Assembly (NCBI GenBank): GCA_022539475.1
Contig: VCMS01000310.1
Span: 1 to 63,884 of the forward strand
Direction: 5' to 3'
DNA length: 63,884 bases
DNA from: Gracilaria domingensis
Lineage: Eukaryota > Rhodophyta > Florideophyceae > Gracilariales > Gracilariaceae
Numbering within the stretch: the first letter of the stretch is position 1; every line of letters starts with the position of its first letter. The notes beneath the pieces were generated by a model. That model was not told the DNA's origin. It did no database searches and saw only the letters and a list, made by a program, of their open reading frames with translations. The translations under genes were made by a program, and so were the position numbers. Of this stretch, positions 30,387 to 41,631 are shown piece by piece.

Positions 30387-30722
30387 AGAATGGAGGTGCA
30401 TCCCAGGATCGAGTGAGCTCTGAGTTAGCATCTCCCTCCGGGGCGGGCGCCTGTGCGCGGGAAGCCGCCGTAGAAACGGACCTAGCCGAGTTCACGGAGC
30501 GAGCCCTGGAGGACCTGGTTGATATCGGCTTACTGCAGACCACCGATCAACACTGGGTACAAACGGTTACCAAAATTCACCAGACCGCCGATATGCGGAC
30601 TAGGTCGGGACACTTTTTACAGTGGACCCAAGGAATGAGGCCACTCGAGTGCAATCTCCGGAGGGGTCAATCCAATCAATGAAGTTTCCAAACTCGTTAG
30701 AGTACCACCTGACTTCATACAT
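30387..30722 (-). other. Leader of element D
   Basis: This lies between the primer binding site and the MITE-like insert. A minus-strand frame (to about 30543) has an Ala/Ser/Arg-rich stretch (ARSVSTAASRAQAPAPEG) like the N-terminal regions of related gag proteins. Gag may therefore have begun here before the insertion. Confidence 0.4.
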
Positions 30723-30740
30723 TTCTAGATCGGGAGTCCA
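30723..30740 (-). other. Primer binding site of element D
   Basis: On the minus strand TGGACTCCCGATCTAGAA starts two bases after the LTR end. Elements A and B have TGGTCTCCCGACTTAGAA at the same place. The TGG start fits pairing with a tRNA CCA end. I could not assign the tRNA. Confidence 0.75.
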
Positions 30741-30742
30741 GA

Positions 30743-31747
30743 TGTAGAGCAAACCCAGAAATGGGGATCATCCACAGGATGTCCTATTCCTGCTCTCCTA
30801 TATGGGCAGTCTCAGTGACAAAGCCCTCTGTAAGTGCTCAAGCGAGAAGCAAGCCGGGTGTAAGACCGGAGACGGTGACCGACTATACTTACTCATCTGA
30901 AACCGAGAAAGGAGCAGAGCTCAGGTGGGTAACGAGATAGAAAGCCCTAGAGATGGGATCACAAACGAACAACCGTGTGGACGGTGTACAAGAAGAACCA
31001 AACACGAATCGGAGCAACGGCCAATGCCGACGTGCGGAAACAGGGCGGATAGCGGCGCGACGACCACGCCGTGGTGCCAAAAGGATGTACCAAAGTGGGG
31101 CCAAAGTATATCTGTACGGGTGCGAAAGCGGTACCTAAACCAGGTGGCTACGTCTAGAGTGACGCCACGGCTTGGCCAAGACGCTCGACGTTAGCCGATA
31201 CCGGAACAGTAGCAAGAAACCAAACAGTAGATGCAAGCATAGGCTTCCTTAAGGACCCTGAGGGGTAGATATGTCGAGACCAGTCCTGGATACCCTCCGC
31301 AGGAAGTAGTGAACCTACGTAGGCAACAATATCTATAGCTCTGTTCTGGAAGACAGGAGGCCACTCCGGTGAGTTTACTTGGTGGGCTCCAGAGCGACAT
31401 CGCCCGAGCTTATATAGGAATCCACCAAGAATTAAGTTATTACTATTACAGTTATGGTGTGTACCTCTCAAGGTTCAAACACGTGTACGAGCCAATGTCA
31501 GGGTCTCTGTGCTGACCCCAGGCGGGTACACCTGAAGCACCTGCACTACACGTCAGCTACGAAGGCGAGCATCCGCTCGTGTCCGTGAGCGAAATCTCAC
31601 ATAAAACTATAAAGGTTCTTGAAAACGTCCTCCAAAATTAACAGAAAATGGGGGTGCCATTCATAGTGTGCGCCACGTCACCCACGGGGGTCAGTGCTCA
31701 TTATGAGATGCATCTGGCGCCGATTACCGGATCCTTTTTGCTACACA
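30743..31747 (-). repeat. Element D 5' LTR (about 1,005 bp)
   Basis: It starts TGTGTAGC at 31747 and ends CTCTACA at 30743, giving TG...CA termini. U3 holds a TATA box (CTATATAAG, about 31408-31418 on the minus strand) followed by the GCTCGGGC motif, shared with the LTR of element B. It is followed by the primer binding site and flanked outside by GAAAA. Confidence 0.93.
31407..31418 (-). promoter_or_regulatory. TATA box in the 5' LTR of element D
   Basis: CTATATAAGCTCGGGC on the minus strand matches the position of TATATATGCTCGGG in the B LTR (52759 onwards). This conservation between diverged LTRs supports a promoter role. Confidence 0.65.
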
Positions 31748-31752
31748 GAAAA
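31748..31752. repeat. Target-site duplication GAAAA, right copy of element D
   Basis: This is identical to 11832-11836 and directly abuts the LTR start. Confidence 0.8.
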
Positions 31753-33799
31753 ATATAGAGACAATGTCATGACAGAGCTCTCTCCCTGCTTCACGTAAGC
31801 TTTAATGACGAAAGAAACTCTTTGAAGATATTTAGCTTAGGCTCGAAGATATCCCCACTCGGATCGAAGGATACGAATGATGACGAAGAGATACTTCCAA
31901 AACCCAGCACCGATGTGAGCGTGAGTGGAGAGACTGATACTTCTAATACCAAGCCCATAACAGTGCCTCAATCATCAATCGTGAAATTCATGGATTGTTC
32001 TGAGGATTCAAGAACTGATGAATTTCTATCACCCTTGGGAACCGAATCAGAAAAGCAATATTGAAAATTGACAGTTTCACCTGGCATCTTTCTCTGGATT
32101 ATGTCACCTGTGTTGGTTCGTTAGTTTTTCTATCAAACGTCTTCGTTGTCGGGGACTTTCTAAATTGAAAATGGCCACCCTAAAAGAAATTCTTCAAAAT
32201 TTGGAGTGCAAGTGGAGAGCGAAAATACGCCTTTCAGTGCCCAGCTTTTGCCCTGTAGAATTTCGAGTATCAGTAAAAAGCAGGAGTCGAGAATGATTGC
32301 AATTTGACATTGCGACACTTCGAAAGCCTTCAAAGGGTATTCATAGTGCGCTCTATGTGGACACCTCTGAGATACATAAAATGAATGTGGTAACGAAAAC
32401 GTGTTTGGGTACCCTCCGAATGCACTCATTTACTTCGAGAAAAGAGAAATGCTATATATGTACTGATTGCATCCAATCGAGCATTATTTTCACTCCATCC
32501 GCCCCATTTAGAGCTATTCTTTACTTGGACTCCGAATGTTGCAAAGAGATTTTATCTGTACCCACCATGGAGAATTATTGACCTTCATCTGCACCAGAAA
32601 GAGCTGGATGTAATAAAAATGTATGAAACTGACCTATTATCGCTCTCCTAATCTTACAAAATGGTTCCAGAACTACCATCCTGTGTATGTACATTCCACT
32701 CCATCCGCAACCGCTAGGCATATTCATGTTAGGCATATGTGAAACTTAAACTACGATTGCACTCCACATTCTGCAAACATATGGCAAGCATGAAGCGATT
32801 TGAGGTCTTGAGATACTGCTGAGTGCTCTTCTGCACTCCGTATGCAGTCCAATATGAGGACACAAGCTTTTGAAGGCGCGTCTAGTAAATTAGACTTCAC
32901 AAGGCACACTTCCTTGTAACCCTTTTCCTCCTATGTTACGCTGCAAGCAGCTCGAGTGGCGTTACTATGAGCCTTTAGCCTAAACTGCAGTGTAGTTCTC
33001 TTCTCCGAAAGATGCTTCTAAATGGTGTTACTTACTGTCTTCTTGTAACCACCTTCGCACACATAATGTCATGCCCACATGTCGGTACGTTCGTGAATCT
33101 ATGAGGAATGAAAGAAACATTTCTCTCATTTTGAAAATGAAATGCATCAGAATCACTCCCATTATTGTAGAACTGCTGATGTGCAACTGCAACACTCACC
33201 GTTGTTGCTCAAGGTGCACATGATGGTATCAAAGCTAAAGTCATTCATAGCTTCGAAGTCCGAAAAGGATTCGATTCAAGCCGTCTGGAAGTGGAATGTT
33301 CTCTTGTAGTAGACAATCTGAGACCAACCTGTCGTCAATGAAATGGCACATCTGGCAGTTTTGTGTGGTTTCCGAGGGAACAACTTGGTCAACTACACTT
33401 ATTAGTCTTGACGACGGAAAGATTCTCAACAGTTCTTGCAGTAAATACCTCAGTGAAACGACCTTTCTTGAGAGCTTGACCTTTTGCATTGACTTTCATT
33501 CCCGACTCCCAATCCAATAACCCCACTTCGTACTTCTGCTGCCCATGATCCTATTTGTGGGAGAAATCAGCAGTTCTCTCAAATTCAGTGAGCATCAAAA
33601 GAAAACCATAGTATATTCTATCTAGTGCTCTTCAAACACTTCACAAGCTACATGCAAGTTTGGTCGAGACGGTGAAATCATAGTGTTGATAGTACCCAAT
33701 GAAATGCTATTGCCAGCTTATTGTCGTGTTTTTCCATCAAAAAGCAACATCCGAGATCGAAAAGTGACTTCTGAAACCGTTTCCAATAGCGTGAAGGCC
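31753..33799. other. AT-rich region with an 80-codon plus-strand frame and fragments
   Basis: A frame at 31822-32064 (+) is acidic and Ser/Thr-rich (KIFSLGSKISPLGSKDTNDD) with a repeated SKISPLGSK-like motif, and is of uncertain reality. Segment 32132-32170 matches 9435-9474. A minus-strand frame at 33241-33489 may be the end of the TNP2-like relic that lies to the right. Nothing else is supported. Confidence 0.35.
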
Positions 33800-35820
33800 T
33801 CCAATGTTGATAGCGAACTTTACTTTCTCAAGAGATAGTTCTTAAGAGATGACGATAGCAGATCATCGATATCCAGGCATATATCTACAGCGTACTTGTA
33901 GGCACGACCTCGCATTTCAAAGCCAATACATGACCCATCATCAACAGATACATTCTCTTCATCGATAAAGCTTTCGCTGAAAAATGTTTTGTGCGACAAA
34001 ATTTGCATCATTCAGCAAAGATGCGGCTGCAAGATTTTGAGCGTTCATGCCACGCAACATCGATTCATCTTATGTACCTCTCCATCCAATACTGAAAGTT
34101 GTTCTGAGGAGGAGCACGCTCAACTACGCATTCCGCAAGATGTAGAAGCAAGTGAAATGTGTACATGCACAGATGGACGCAGTTGAGATTCCCCTGAAAT
34201 TAATTTTCTTCAAAATGCAGATAGAGGCGCTGCGAAAGAATACAAAGCCTCTCAACATCGGCTTCAGTCAATTGTTTTCGCCAGCATATGTCTACGATCT
34301 CAACCAAATCCTTCCATCCAGAAATGTACGGCTCTAGAAGATGACCTCCAAGAACTATAAAGCTGTATGAAAGAATAAATGTCTTCACTTCTACATACTT
34401 CCATTACGCACATCGACTAAGCGACCTCGGTCTACAGGATACATTGCTTGGTATACCGTCACCCAAACGTTTCAACTCTTCATTGATCTGGCAAAGAGAC
34501 ACTTTGCTAAGCCAAAATGGCTCTTCCCGATGGTGTTCCCATAGGCGAATGATTTTCCTCCCAGTGGTATAGGAAAGATGCATGGTATGATTTGGGAAAG
34601 AAGTATATGGAAGGAAAGTGAAAAGTCGGAACATACTACTCCTTTCCCTTGTACCACTCTCTGTTGGAAGAGCGGCTCTTTGCTGCCCAGATCTGATGGG
34701 GATTTCTCGTATTGTACTTCTAGATTGATTCTCAGTGCGTGATGGCATATTGAGGCCGTCAAATGCCTTTGTATCCCATCGGGCGTGTGAAAGAAGCCTG
34801 GGAAGTAAAAATGCCTGTTTTTAGTAGATCAAAACTCTTGTCTCGTGCAGTATCGACATGGTGCTTTACCATTATGTCCCTTTTTACCCAAATACTTTCT
34901 TCAAGGCTAGAAGATCTTCTGTGAACCGAAGAAGATGAAGCCTAACATTCTTCTCGGATCTATCGTGGAACCGTGGAACATAAACCTTGTTCCGTCCACA
35001 TTGCTCTCCAACGTGCTCAGCTCGTGAAGAAAACGGTCGAGAAATGATTTGAGTATCCTGAAGCTTTGGCGGTCAAGGAATGAAAGTAAAAGTAGGGATG
35101 CTTCGCATGAGAAAACTTTCAGATGGTACCAAGCTACAGATAACTGCACCAATAGGCCACACTGTATAGGTCTGCTCACGAAACGCTTGAAAACAATCTG
35201 TTGAGACCGCGAGAAAGATTTCGTCTTTCACACTCTGTATCCCGCCATATTTCGCTCCAATCTTTCGAAATGACACGGTGTGGGCAAAATCGCTTTTGAT
35301 ATCAGCATTGTTCTCAAAACATGAATGAAAGAAGTTGAAGAGCTTCGCACAAGATACTTCTTCCATGAACAATGATTTCAGTCTACCATGGAGTGCAATC
35401 CAAGATATGTAGTGTGATGTATCGCTTTTATTCGATGTTCTTGGCTTTTCACGCACAGAGCATTTCTGAACAGTATATTCATAAAAGCACATGTGGCCAA
35501 GATATATCTGAAACTTCACCACACTTGGAAAGATCCCGGACTCTTTGCAAATACGTGAACAACTGTGTTACAGCATTTGCAAGGTGATTGAATGTTCTTG
35601 AGAATGTCATCGATAACGACTTGAGTCGCATTATGCCTGAAGTACAGGTCGATCCATTTTTGTTTTCGGTAACCCATACAGGGAAAAAGTTTTGATTCAT
35701 GCAAACATGGTTTTCAAAATCAACGAACGGATGTTCCGGACTAATTTGGTACGTTTTCCATACCCCTTGTTGTGATATGTGAGTCTCGTCATCAACTAAA
35801 TCAATGAAACCCAAACAAGA
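33800..35820 (-). pseudogene. TNP2-like (CACTA/EnSpm) transposase relic, second copy
   Basis: Minus-strand fragments in different phases appear in the order expected for this transposase. The order is: an N-terminal Cys-containing part (35500-35800); KDEIFLAVSTDCFQAF with VWPIGAV and SFLMRS (about 35100-35230, the DGF-x-WPI-NLP-x-R core with G changed to C); FRILKSFLDRFLHELSTLES (about 35000); then SKVSLCQINEELKRLGDGIP (about 34450-34520, the region before the RSL motif); then FILSYSFIVLGGHLL, LVEIVDICW and ADVERLCILSQRLYLHFE (34200-34388); and finally a His-containing stretch TFHLLLHLAECVVERAPP (about 34090-34160), matching the H-x-L-x-H box. Frameshifts and stops are many. It belongs to the same superfamily as the relic at 15.2 kb but is a clearly different copy. 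Confidence 0.78.
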
Positions 35821-36399
35821 GCTTGATAGTAGAGGCTGACAGGAATGAGAAGGTCAAAAACCTTGTTCAAAGCATTCTGCGTGCCGTTCGCATCTTCATT
35901 ATTTTCAATACGGACAAATTTTTCTTGATCCGCATCATGGGCATGAATTGTGAGGAAGTTTTCCTGTGATGGTTTCTCAATGTGCCCTTCATGTACCATT
36001 TCTTGTTCAGGCAGTTTACCTTATTGTGGAACAGCATTTATAGCAAAAACACCTTGAAAATGGTCGAGAGAACTTGTCTCTGGAGCTTGGACTTCATCAC
36101 CATCGTTTGGAGTATCGCAGGTACGAAATGGCTGTACCTCAACAGTTACCTGGGATTGATGATCATGTGAGACTGTGTCATTGTACTCCTGTGAGAGCAG
36201 AACTTCACCCTCAACTTCGATCCTTTCATGTTCACTAGTGTTGCCGTGATTTTCAATTATAGCGAGTTCTTCATGAGATACAGAATTGGCGCCGTTTGTA
36301 GTCCATGTTTTGACTCGGGACTGCTCGGCCGGGGAGAAAGAACTTGAGAGGAAGTGCAGCTACCGTCGCAAACGGGAACTTGATGCAAGTCGCTGCCCC
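35821..36399. other. Junction between the TNP2-like relic and element C
   Basis: The minus strand holds an open stretch (35796-35999) that may be the N-terminal end of the relic. No LTR of element C is recognisable, so its left boundary is unknown. Confidence 0.35.
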
Positions 36400-36423
36400 T
36401 TGAACCCACACAAGGACACCAAG

Positions 36424-36465
36424 TGCCCTTGATGTGGGAAGTTTGGTCACGCCGTTGCCATCTGT
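36424..36465 (+). pseudogene. gag CCHC zinc knuckle of element C
   Basis: The motif C-P-stop-C-G-K-F-G-H-A-V-A-I-C has the C-x2-C-x4-H-x4-C spacing of the nucleocapsid zinc knuckle. A TGA (36430-36432) replaces the third residue. The rest of gag is not readable. Confidence 0.75.
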
Positions 36466-36979
36466 TGGTAGAAGCCAAAGGAACGAGACTCTTCTGGATT
36501 CGGGAACGTGAGGTCTGAGGCCGCAGAGAAGATGAAGGATGACGAAGGTAACCACCTTGCCCTGGTCCAGGAGAATGCTGGGGAGGATGTTGTCGCCGCA
36601 GCGAAGACGAATGACGAAGGGGAAGCCCTCCGTAAGCAACGCCATCAAGACACCATAGAAATCGACGTCCTCACTGGTAAGCTGCCGCGCCTGGTGCTGT
36701 GCTCGAAGCCGAGGAGGAAGCCGAAGAAGAACAGGAAGGGTATGAAGACATCCACCAGCATTTAAGACAAGGTGGGAACGTGTAACCTTCTGGCTGAGCT
36801 GACGACCAGCCTTTGCGGCTTCACCTTTGGTCAGTTGCTTCGCGACGATGCAGAGGAAGCCCTGAAGCTGCTAAGGCACCTTCTCGCCCGCAGCCTACCA
36901 GCAAGTCATGCCTCCGTGATCCTAGGACTTAACCTTCCCGGTCGCTTGAAGTTTGTTCCTGTCAAGCTTTTATGGGACT

Positions 36980-37260
36980 GACAAGAACGCCCTGTTGGAC
37001 TGAGATGCGGTCCCAATTCTCATCTTTGCGGCGATGTGTGATCTCCTGACACTGACTCCGTCTGCTACGAGCAGGCGAGTCACGGTCGCTGATGGGAATG
37101 CTACCACAGTTTTGGGTTGTGTGAAGGAAATGCCGGTCGCCTTCGGAGAGAATGGAGTCCGAGTAGACTTTTGCGGCATACAGATCACGCCGTTTGACGT
37201 CATCATTGGTTCTCAAACGTTAGAAACCCTCTGGAGGCGGCTGGACCTTGGCCGTCAACA
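36980..37260 (+). pseudogene. Aspartic protease of element C, inactive
   Basis: NALLD-stop-DA (stop 37001-37003) stands where the catalytic LLDSGA block belongs, so the active site has a nonsense codon and a Gly to Asp change. Downstream VTVADGNATTVLG and PFDVIIGSQTLETL match the flap region and the late I-x-G-x-x-(F/L)-L block. The reading frame stays the same into the reverse transcriptase. Confidence 0.78.
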
Positions 37261-37499
37261 GGTTCAGCGCACTGTTGGAGACGAGGAAGTTGTTCTGGAA
37301 CTGTCGAACGAACCGCAGAGGGTTGACGAGAGCCGCACGGATAGCGGGGACTTTACGTCGCCTGACGAGTGTGCGGAAGGAGAATACCCGCAGAAGAGCT
37401 CTTCCTCGTTTTCCGAGAAAGAATCTAGTGAAGATTTCAGTTTGGTTCTCGCCATTGTAAACGAAGCAACTTATGAACCACACCTTGGGGTTATGGAGG

Positions 37500-38627
37500 A
37501 AGAGAAATACTCTCCCTATGAAGTTTCGGAGGAGCAGAAGCATAAGCAGTTGGCTATTCTCTCCGCGAAGTTGAAGCAGCTTTCCATGGAAGTGCAGGAA
37601 GGGCTAACGAACGCTCTGAAAGAGACTGACATCATCGCTTGGGATATAAGCGAGCTATGCCCGTCGAGTGACCCCCTCACTAACTCCTTTAAGTTGACGG
37701 ATGGTACTAATATTCACTTCCGTGCACGTCAAATGCGGTCGAAGCACAACGATATCGTCAGGAAAGAAGTTGATGAGCTACTGGAAAGGGACATTATCAC
37801 TCTCTCGTCTTCAGCCTGGTCTTTCTCGGTGGTCATTGCCAACAAGAAGGACGGCAGGCACAGTTCCTGCGTTGAACATCGTCAGCTGAACTTTGTCATG
37901 AAGCCAGACCGTTGGCCCTTGCCGAGAATTGATGAGATCTTCGACGAGCTGGGCGGTGCAAAGGTTTTCACTACACTAGATCTCTTTTGTAGATACTGGC
38001 AGGTTCGAATACCGGAGGGGCAAAACGATGACGACGTTCAGCTGTCGCTCCGGCACTTACAAGTTTGAAGTAATGCCTTTCGGGGTGATGAAAGCTCCGT
38101 GTACATTTCGGAGAATGATGGACGAGGTTCCCCTGGGGCTTTCATTCGTTAGGGTGTACATTGATGATGTGTGGAACTTCTCAAAGACGTTAGAGGATCA
38201 TCTGGATCATTGCCGAGCTGTTTCCGAACGTATAAAACAAGCAGGTCTCAAGGTTAAGATGACGAAGTGCAGCTTCGCCCAGTCGAAGATCAAACTCTTG
38301 GGGAATGTACTGGATGGACAAGAAGTCCATGTCAAGGAAGACAAGATTTACGTCATAAAGAATGCCCCTATTGTGAAAGAAGAATCTGGGTTGAGAAGCT
38401 TCCTTGGGCCAGCTGGGTACTATGGTCACTTTATGAAGAATTTTGCCGACAGTTCGGCGGTACTCCACCCTGCCACCTCGACAAAAAAGGTAAAGTTCGC
38501 GTGGACGGAAGAGATGCAGGACATCTTCGATGAGTTGAAGGAGAAGCTGAGTACACCTCTTGTGTTGGCCTACCCTGACCTCTGTGAACCGTTCACAGTC
38601 GAGACGGATGCATCTTCAGTCTCATGA
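37500..38627 (+). pseudogene. Reverse transcriptase of element C, one frameshift
   Basis: The frame from 37034 runs to 38068 and contains VVIANKKDGRHSSCVEHRQL, WPLPRIDEIFDELGGAKVFT and TLDLFCRYWQV. A second phase (38028-38627) continues with FEVMPFGVMKAPCTFRRMMD, VYIDDVWNFSKTLEDHL (38154-38204, YIDD active site) and GLRSFLGPAGYYGHFMKNFA. The frame change is near 38030-38050 and looks like a single-base event. The C-terminal part enters RNase H (LVLAYPDLCEPFTVETDASS) and stops at 38625-38627 right after the first catalytic Asp block. Confidence 0.88.
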
Positions 38628-39014
38628 TACGCTGTCGTGTCCCAAAAAAAGGATGACGGGAAGGTACACCCGATACACTATGCCTCTCGAACGACGACGG
38701 AAGCGGAGAGCAAGTACAGCACGTGCGAGAGAGAAACGCTGGCTGTAGTGTTCGCGTTGAAGACATTCCGAGTCTATCTACTCTCCTACAACGTCTTTGA
38801 GGTGGTTAGGGACCACAAAGCGTTGCAGTGTGCTTTCCAGAAGAGAGATATGCACGGAAGGCTAGCACGTTCGATGGACTTCGTAGCAGGGTACAATTAC
38901 CGATCGAGGTACCGCCCGGGGTTGGAGAACTGCGGGCCTGACTACCTTCCAGGATTGAGTTCGAGGGAGACGCAAAGTCAGATCAGGACATCACGGAGGT
39001 TGACGCCGCTGTAA
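38628..39014 (+). pseudogene. RNase H of element C
   Basis: After a stop and frame change the sequence continues HPIHYASRTTTEAESKYSTC, ERETLAVVFALKTFRVYL and FEVVRDHKALQCAF, matching Ty3/gypsy RNase H with its E and D catalytic positions, then the tail CGPDYLPGLSSRE (D-x-LSR in the family). Confidence 0.85.
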
Positions 39015-40640
39015 CGTGGAAAGAGCCAGAAATCGCCGAGCTGGAGCCGTATCTGCTCAATAATACGCGATTCCTCGCCAGGGTATCGATTCAGGAAAAT
39101 AACCTTTTCTCCCGACTCGCAGTTCGTCGCAATGCGAGGAAGTTAATGCTTTGTGAGAATACACTGCTCAGGCGGGAGCCGGAGGGTCTTACGGCTATTC
39201 CCACTTGAGCAAGAAGGCTGGAGGTCCTTGAAATGTTCTACGAGGACACAGGGTACTGAGATGAGGGTGTTACGAAAAAGATGATACGCGAAAGACCTAT
39301 AAGAAAATTTTGCGGTTTGTCGAGCACGCGCAGATATCAATTGGACGCTTTTTCAAAAACTGGAGCGCGCTTGGTAGTGAAATGAATTACTAAAATCGCG
39401 CCATACGGCCACTTCTAGGGTGTGAAAAGGGAAGGCGATAAGAATATGGAAGGAATGCTGAAAGATATTGTTGGTGGTACATGACAGGCAAATCAGCATG
39501 ACGAGCAACGAGAACAACCATTATGCACCCTTCCATGACACTCACAAAATTGAAAAAATTGAAAATTTAATATGCACCGTGTCAAAAAGGAGGTCGGGCG
39601 GAAGGCTGAAAGATTGTAATGTGAGGGTCCAGCACATCCAAATTCCTTCATGTTACGTTGAAAAAATTGAAAAATTTTTTAGAGGGAGGGTTTTGGTGCG
39701 TGTCGCTTTACGATGACCTTAAAGACTACTTCGAAGGGTGCGACGAATGTCAGCACGCTCAGAATCTCCCAATATACAGGACGACACTTCGAACCCTCGT
39801 CGCGGGGTTGTTCGAGAGGTTTTCCATCGATTTTGGCGGGCCGTACAAGGCGTCCAAGGGAGGAAAGCGCTTTGCCCTCATCACCGTGGAGCGCTTGACG
39901 GGCTGGCCACCCGCAATAGCCACTGAAAACTCAGTATCAGACACCGTTATCAAATTTGTAGTGGAGAAGGTCATCCTCTCGTTCGGTCCTCCTGCAACGA
40001 TTGTCTATGAGAACGCCAGCTCTTTGGTATCCCATGCCGTGGAGGACTATATGAAAGCGAAATGAATAGCATAGAGGCCCGTGTTGACGTATGCCCCCAT
40101 GTCTAATAGGATGGCTCAACGGATTGTGCGCTAGATTAAAAGGCCCATCAACAAAATGGTGATGCGCCCGTGGATGGATTAGGAGGAGGCTCTGCCGAAG
40201 GTGGTGTACGGGTACCATCGACGTCCTTGGGGGTGGTGGTTTCGCCCTTCGAACTTTTGTACGGCGTGAAGCCTCGTATGCTTGCAAACGACACCGTGGC
40301 ATTGCTTTCAGATGCAACGCCAGAACAGAGCACCCTGGCATTTCTGGGCGAAGCGGAAAAGCGCGCAATGAAGGTGGCTTGGGGTTCATCCCACGGGAAG
40401 TGAAGAAAGAAGTGAAAACTTTTGTTGTGGACGACAAACTTCTCCTCGCCCACGGCCAGGCCTTGAATCCCCGTAAGAAGTGGCCTGTCTTCGAATCCTT
40501 CTTTTATGGGCCGTGTAAAGTGAGTAAAGCTCAGGAACCGCGGTACGAGCTGGTCTCCCAGCCCGGGATACCAGCTCGTGCAGCGGGTTCTGAGCGGAAA
40601 GCGGGGGCTTTCTAGAGGTTGTACGCCCCATCACAAGGCG
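39015..40640 (+). pseudogene. Integrase of element C with GPY/F module, inactive
   Basis: The N-terminal zinc-binding part is broken (39140-39300, FYEDTGY and frameshifts) and contains a small duplication. The core continues CDECQHAQ, FERFSIDFGGPY and KRFALITVERLTGWP (39730-39920), but the second catalytic Asp block reads IVYENASS instead of S-D-x-G-x-x-F. The third is not recognisable. Further on come VSPFELLYGVKPRM (about 40240) and LLAHGQALNPRKKWPVFESFF leading to YGPCKV (about 40440-40520), which is a GPY/F module. Confidence 0.8.
39549..39676 (+). repeat. Direct repeat TTGAAAAAATTGAAAA within the integrase of element C
   Basis: The word occurs at about 39552 and again at about 39660, 108 bases apart. 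The sequence between is AT-rich and does not fit the integrase, so this looks like a short insertion or slippage product. Confidence 0.55.
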
Positions 40641-40720
40641 CGGAGACTTCACCACACAAGACCAATTAGAGACTAAAAGGCAAGAAAGGGAGACCACAAC
40701 TTTACGCATGGAGAGACGGG

Positions 40721-41631
40721 GTCTAGCTTAGACCCAAGCAAAGAACTGACTACGATATCAGAAGCTAGCAATGAGTATCACGGAATATCTCACGGACTTC
40801 AATGACAATAGGGTCACCTCCGCCGCGAATGCTGGGCGAAGATGTAACTGGAACGCCTCGGTACTGTCGAGGATGAGCCCACGACGGGCGTCGACTCCGA
40901 CGAGGTGGTCAACGCGATGACCTGTACGAAGACGGACGACAAGGTAGGCACGGGGACTGCTACGGCGGATGTCTAAAATAGCAGAGAAAGATCGAAGAGC
41001 CTTCGAAAGCTTCCGAAAGGGCCAGGCCACAGCGGGCGGCTTGTATGGCCCTAGAAGCTGAATCCACGTGCCTTAACAGAAGAACGGAGTGACGGATACT
41101 GCAAGGCGCTGCTTCGGCGGCGGTTTTACCCATCATCCTATCCACGATGTTCACAAAAGCGGCCAAGAGGCAGTCGCGGTGTTGACTAGAGTGATAGAAC
41201 AAAAACAACCTCACAGCATGTTGGGACGATGTTTGAACTCGGGAAAGGAACACGAGCACGAGCACCATGACTGCCGATTGTCACAGTCATCCCTGGGTAT
41301 TTCTCCGCAAGAACCACCGCTCTTCTGCCAAGACCGTAACCCCTCGTGGAGTCCCAAAGAGTCACATCCTTCAGATGGTCGGCGGCAAAGACGGTGTCGT
41401 GGTTACGAATGGGGAGTGAGGCACGGAGTCGCAGGCTCCATTCGGTCTCACGTTTGCGCTGAAACTGATTGTCCTCGGTCATCCCGGCAGCGGAAGTTCT
41501 GAGAGATCTGCGATCGACGCGGTAGAAGTGCTCCAAGCCGCCAGTAGCAAAGGTCGAGGCGTACAACCTCCTTTGCTCGAAGAGGATGTGCCGAGGGTGG
41601 AGCCATCGCCCATCATGACCTTCTTGAGCTC
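40721..41631. other. Region right of element C, no firm gene
   Basis: Both strands have medium-length open frames (plus strand 41089-41502; minus strand 40758-41030 and 40960-41268) but no recognised motif. It may hold the 3' end of element C or part of the minus-strand gag-like gene that follows. Confidence 0.35.

Larger units (their letters stand above)
11837..31747 (-). mobile_element. Element D: Ty3/gypsy chromodomain LTR retrotransposon, internally deleted and carrying two insertions
   Basis: D is bounded on both sides by GAAAA (11832-11836 and 31748-31752). In transcriptional order it shows a 5' LTR (31747-30743), primer binding site (30740-30723), gag remnant, integrase, chromodomain, an antisense extra gene, a polypurine tract (24522-24510) and a 3' LTR (24509-23871 plus 12204-11837). 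The 3' LTR is split by an 11.66-kb insertion; without it the two LTRs are about 1,005 and 1,007 bases. About 4.3 kb of gag-pol is missing compared with element B. A 409-bp MITE-like insert sits in the leader. After correcting for these changes, D's original length comes to about 12 kb, the same as predicted for B. LTR differences are mostly substitutions (roughly 10 percent by eye), so D is old. Confidence 0.88.
36400..40720 (+). mobile_element. Element C: a second Ty3/gypsy lineage, broken, LTRs not found
   Basis: In order the plus strand shows a gag zinc knuckle, protease, reverse transcriptase, RNase H, integrase and a GPY/F module. Sequence and motif details (YIDDV at the reverse transcriptase active site rather than YLDDI, a GPY/F module and no chromodomain seen) separate it from elements A, B and D. 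Boundaries are set by the first and last recognisable coding motifs. Confidence 0.85.
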
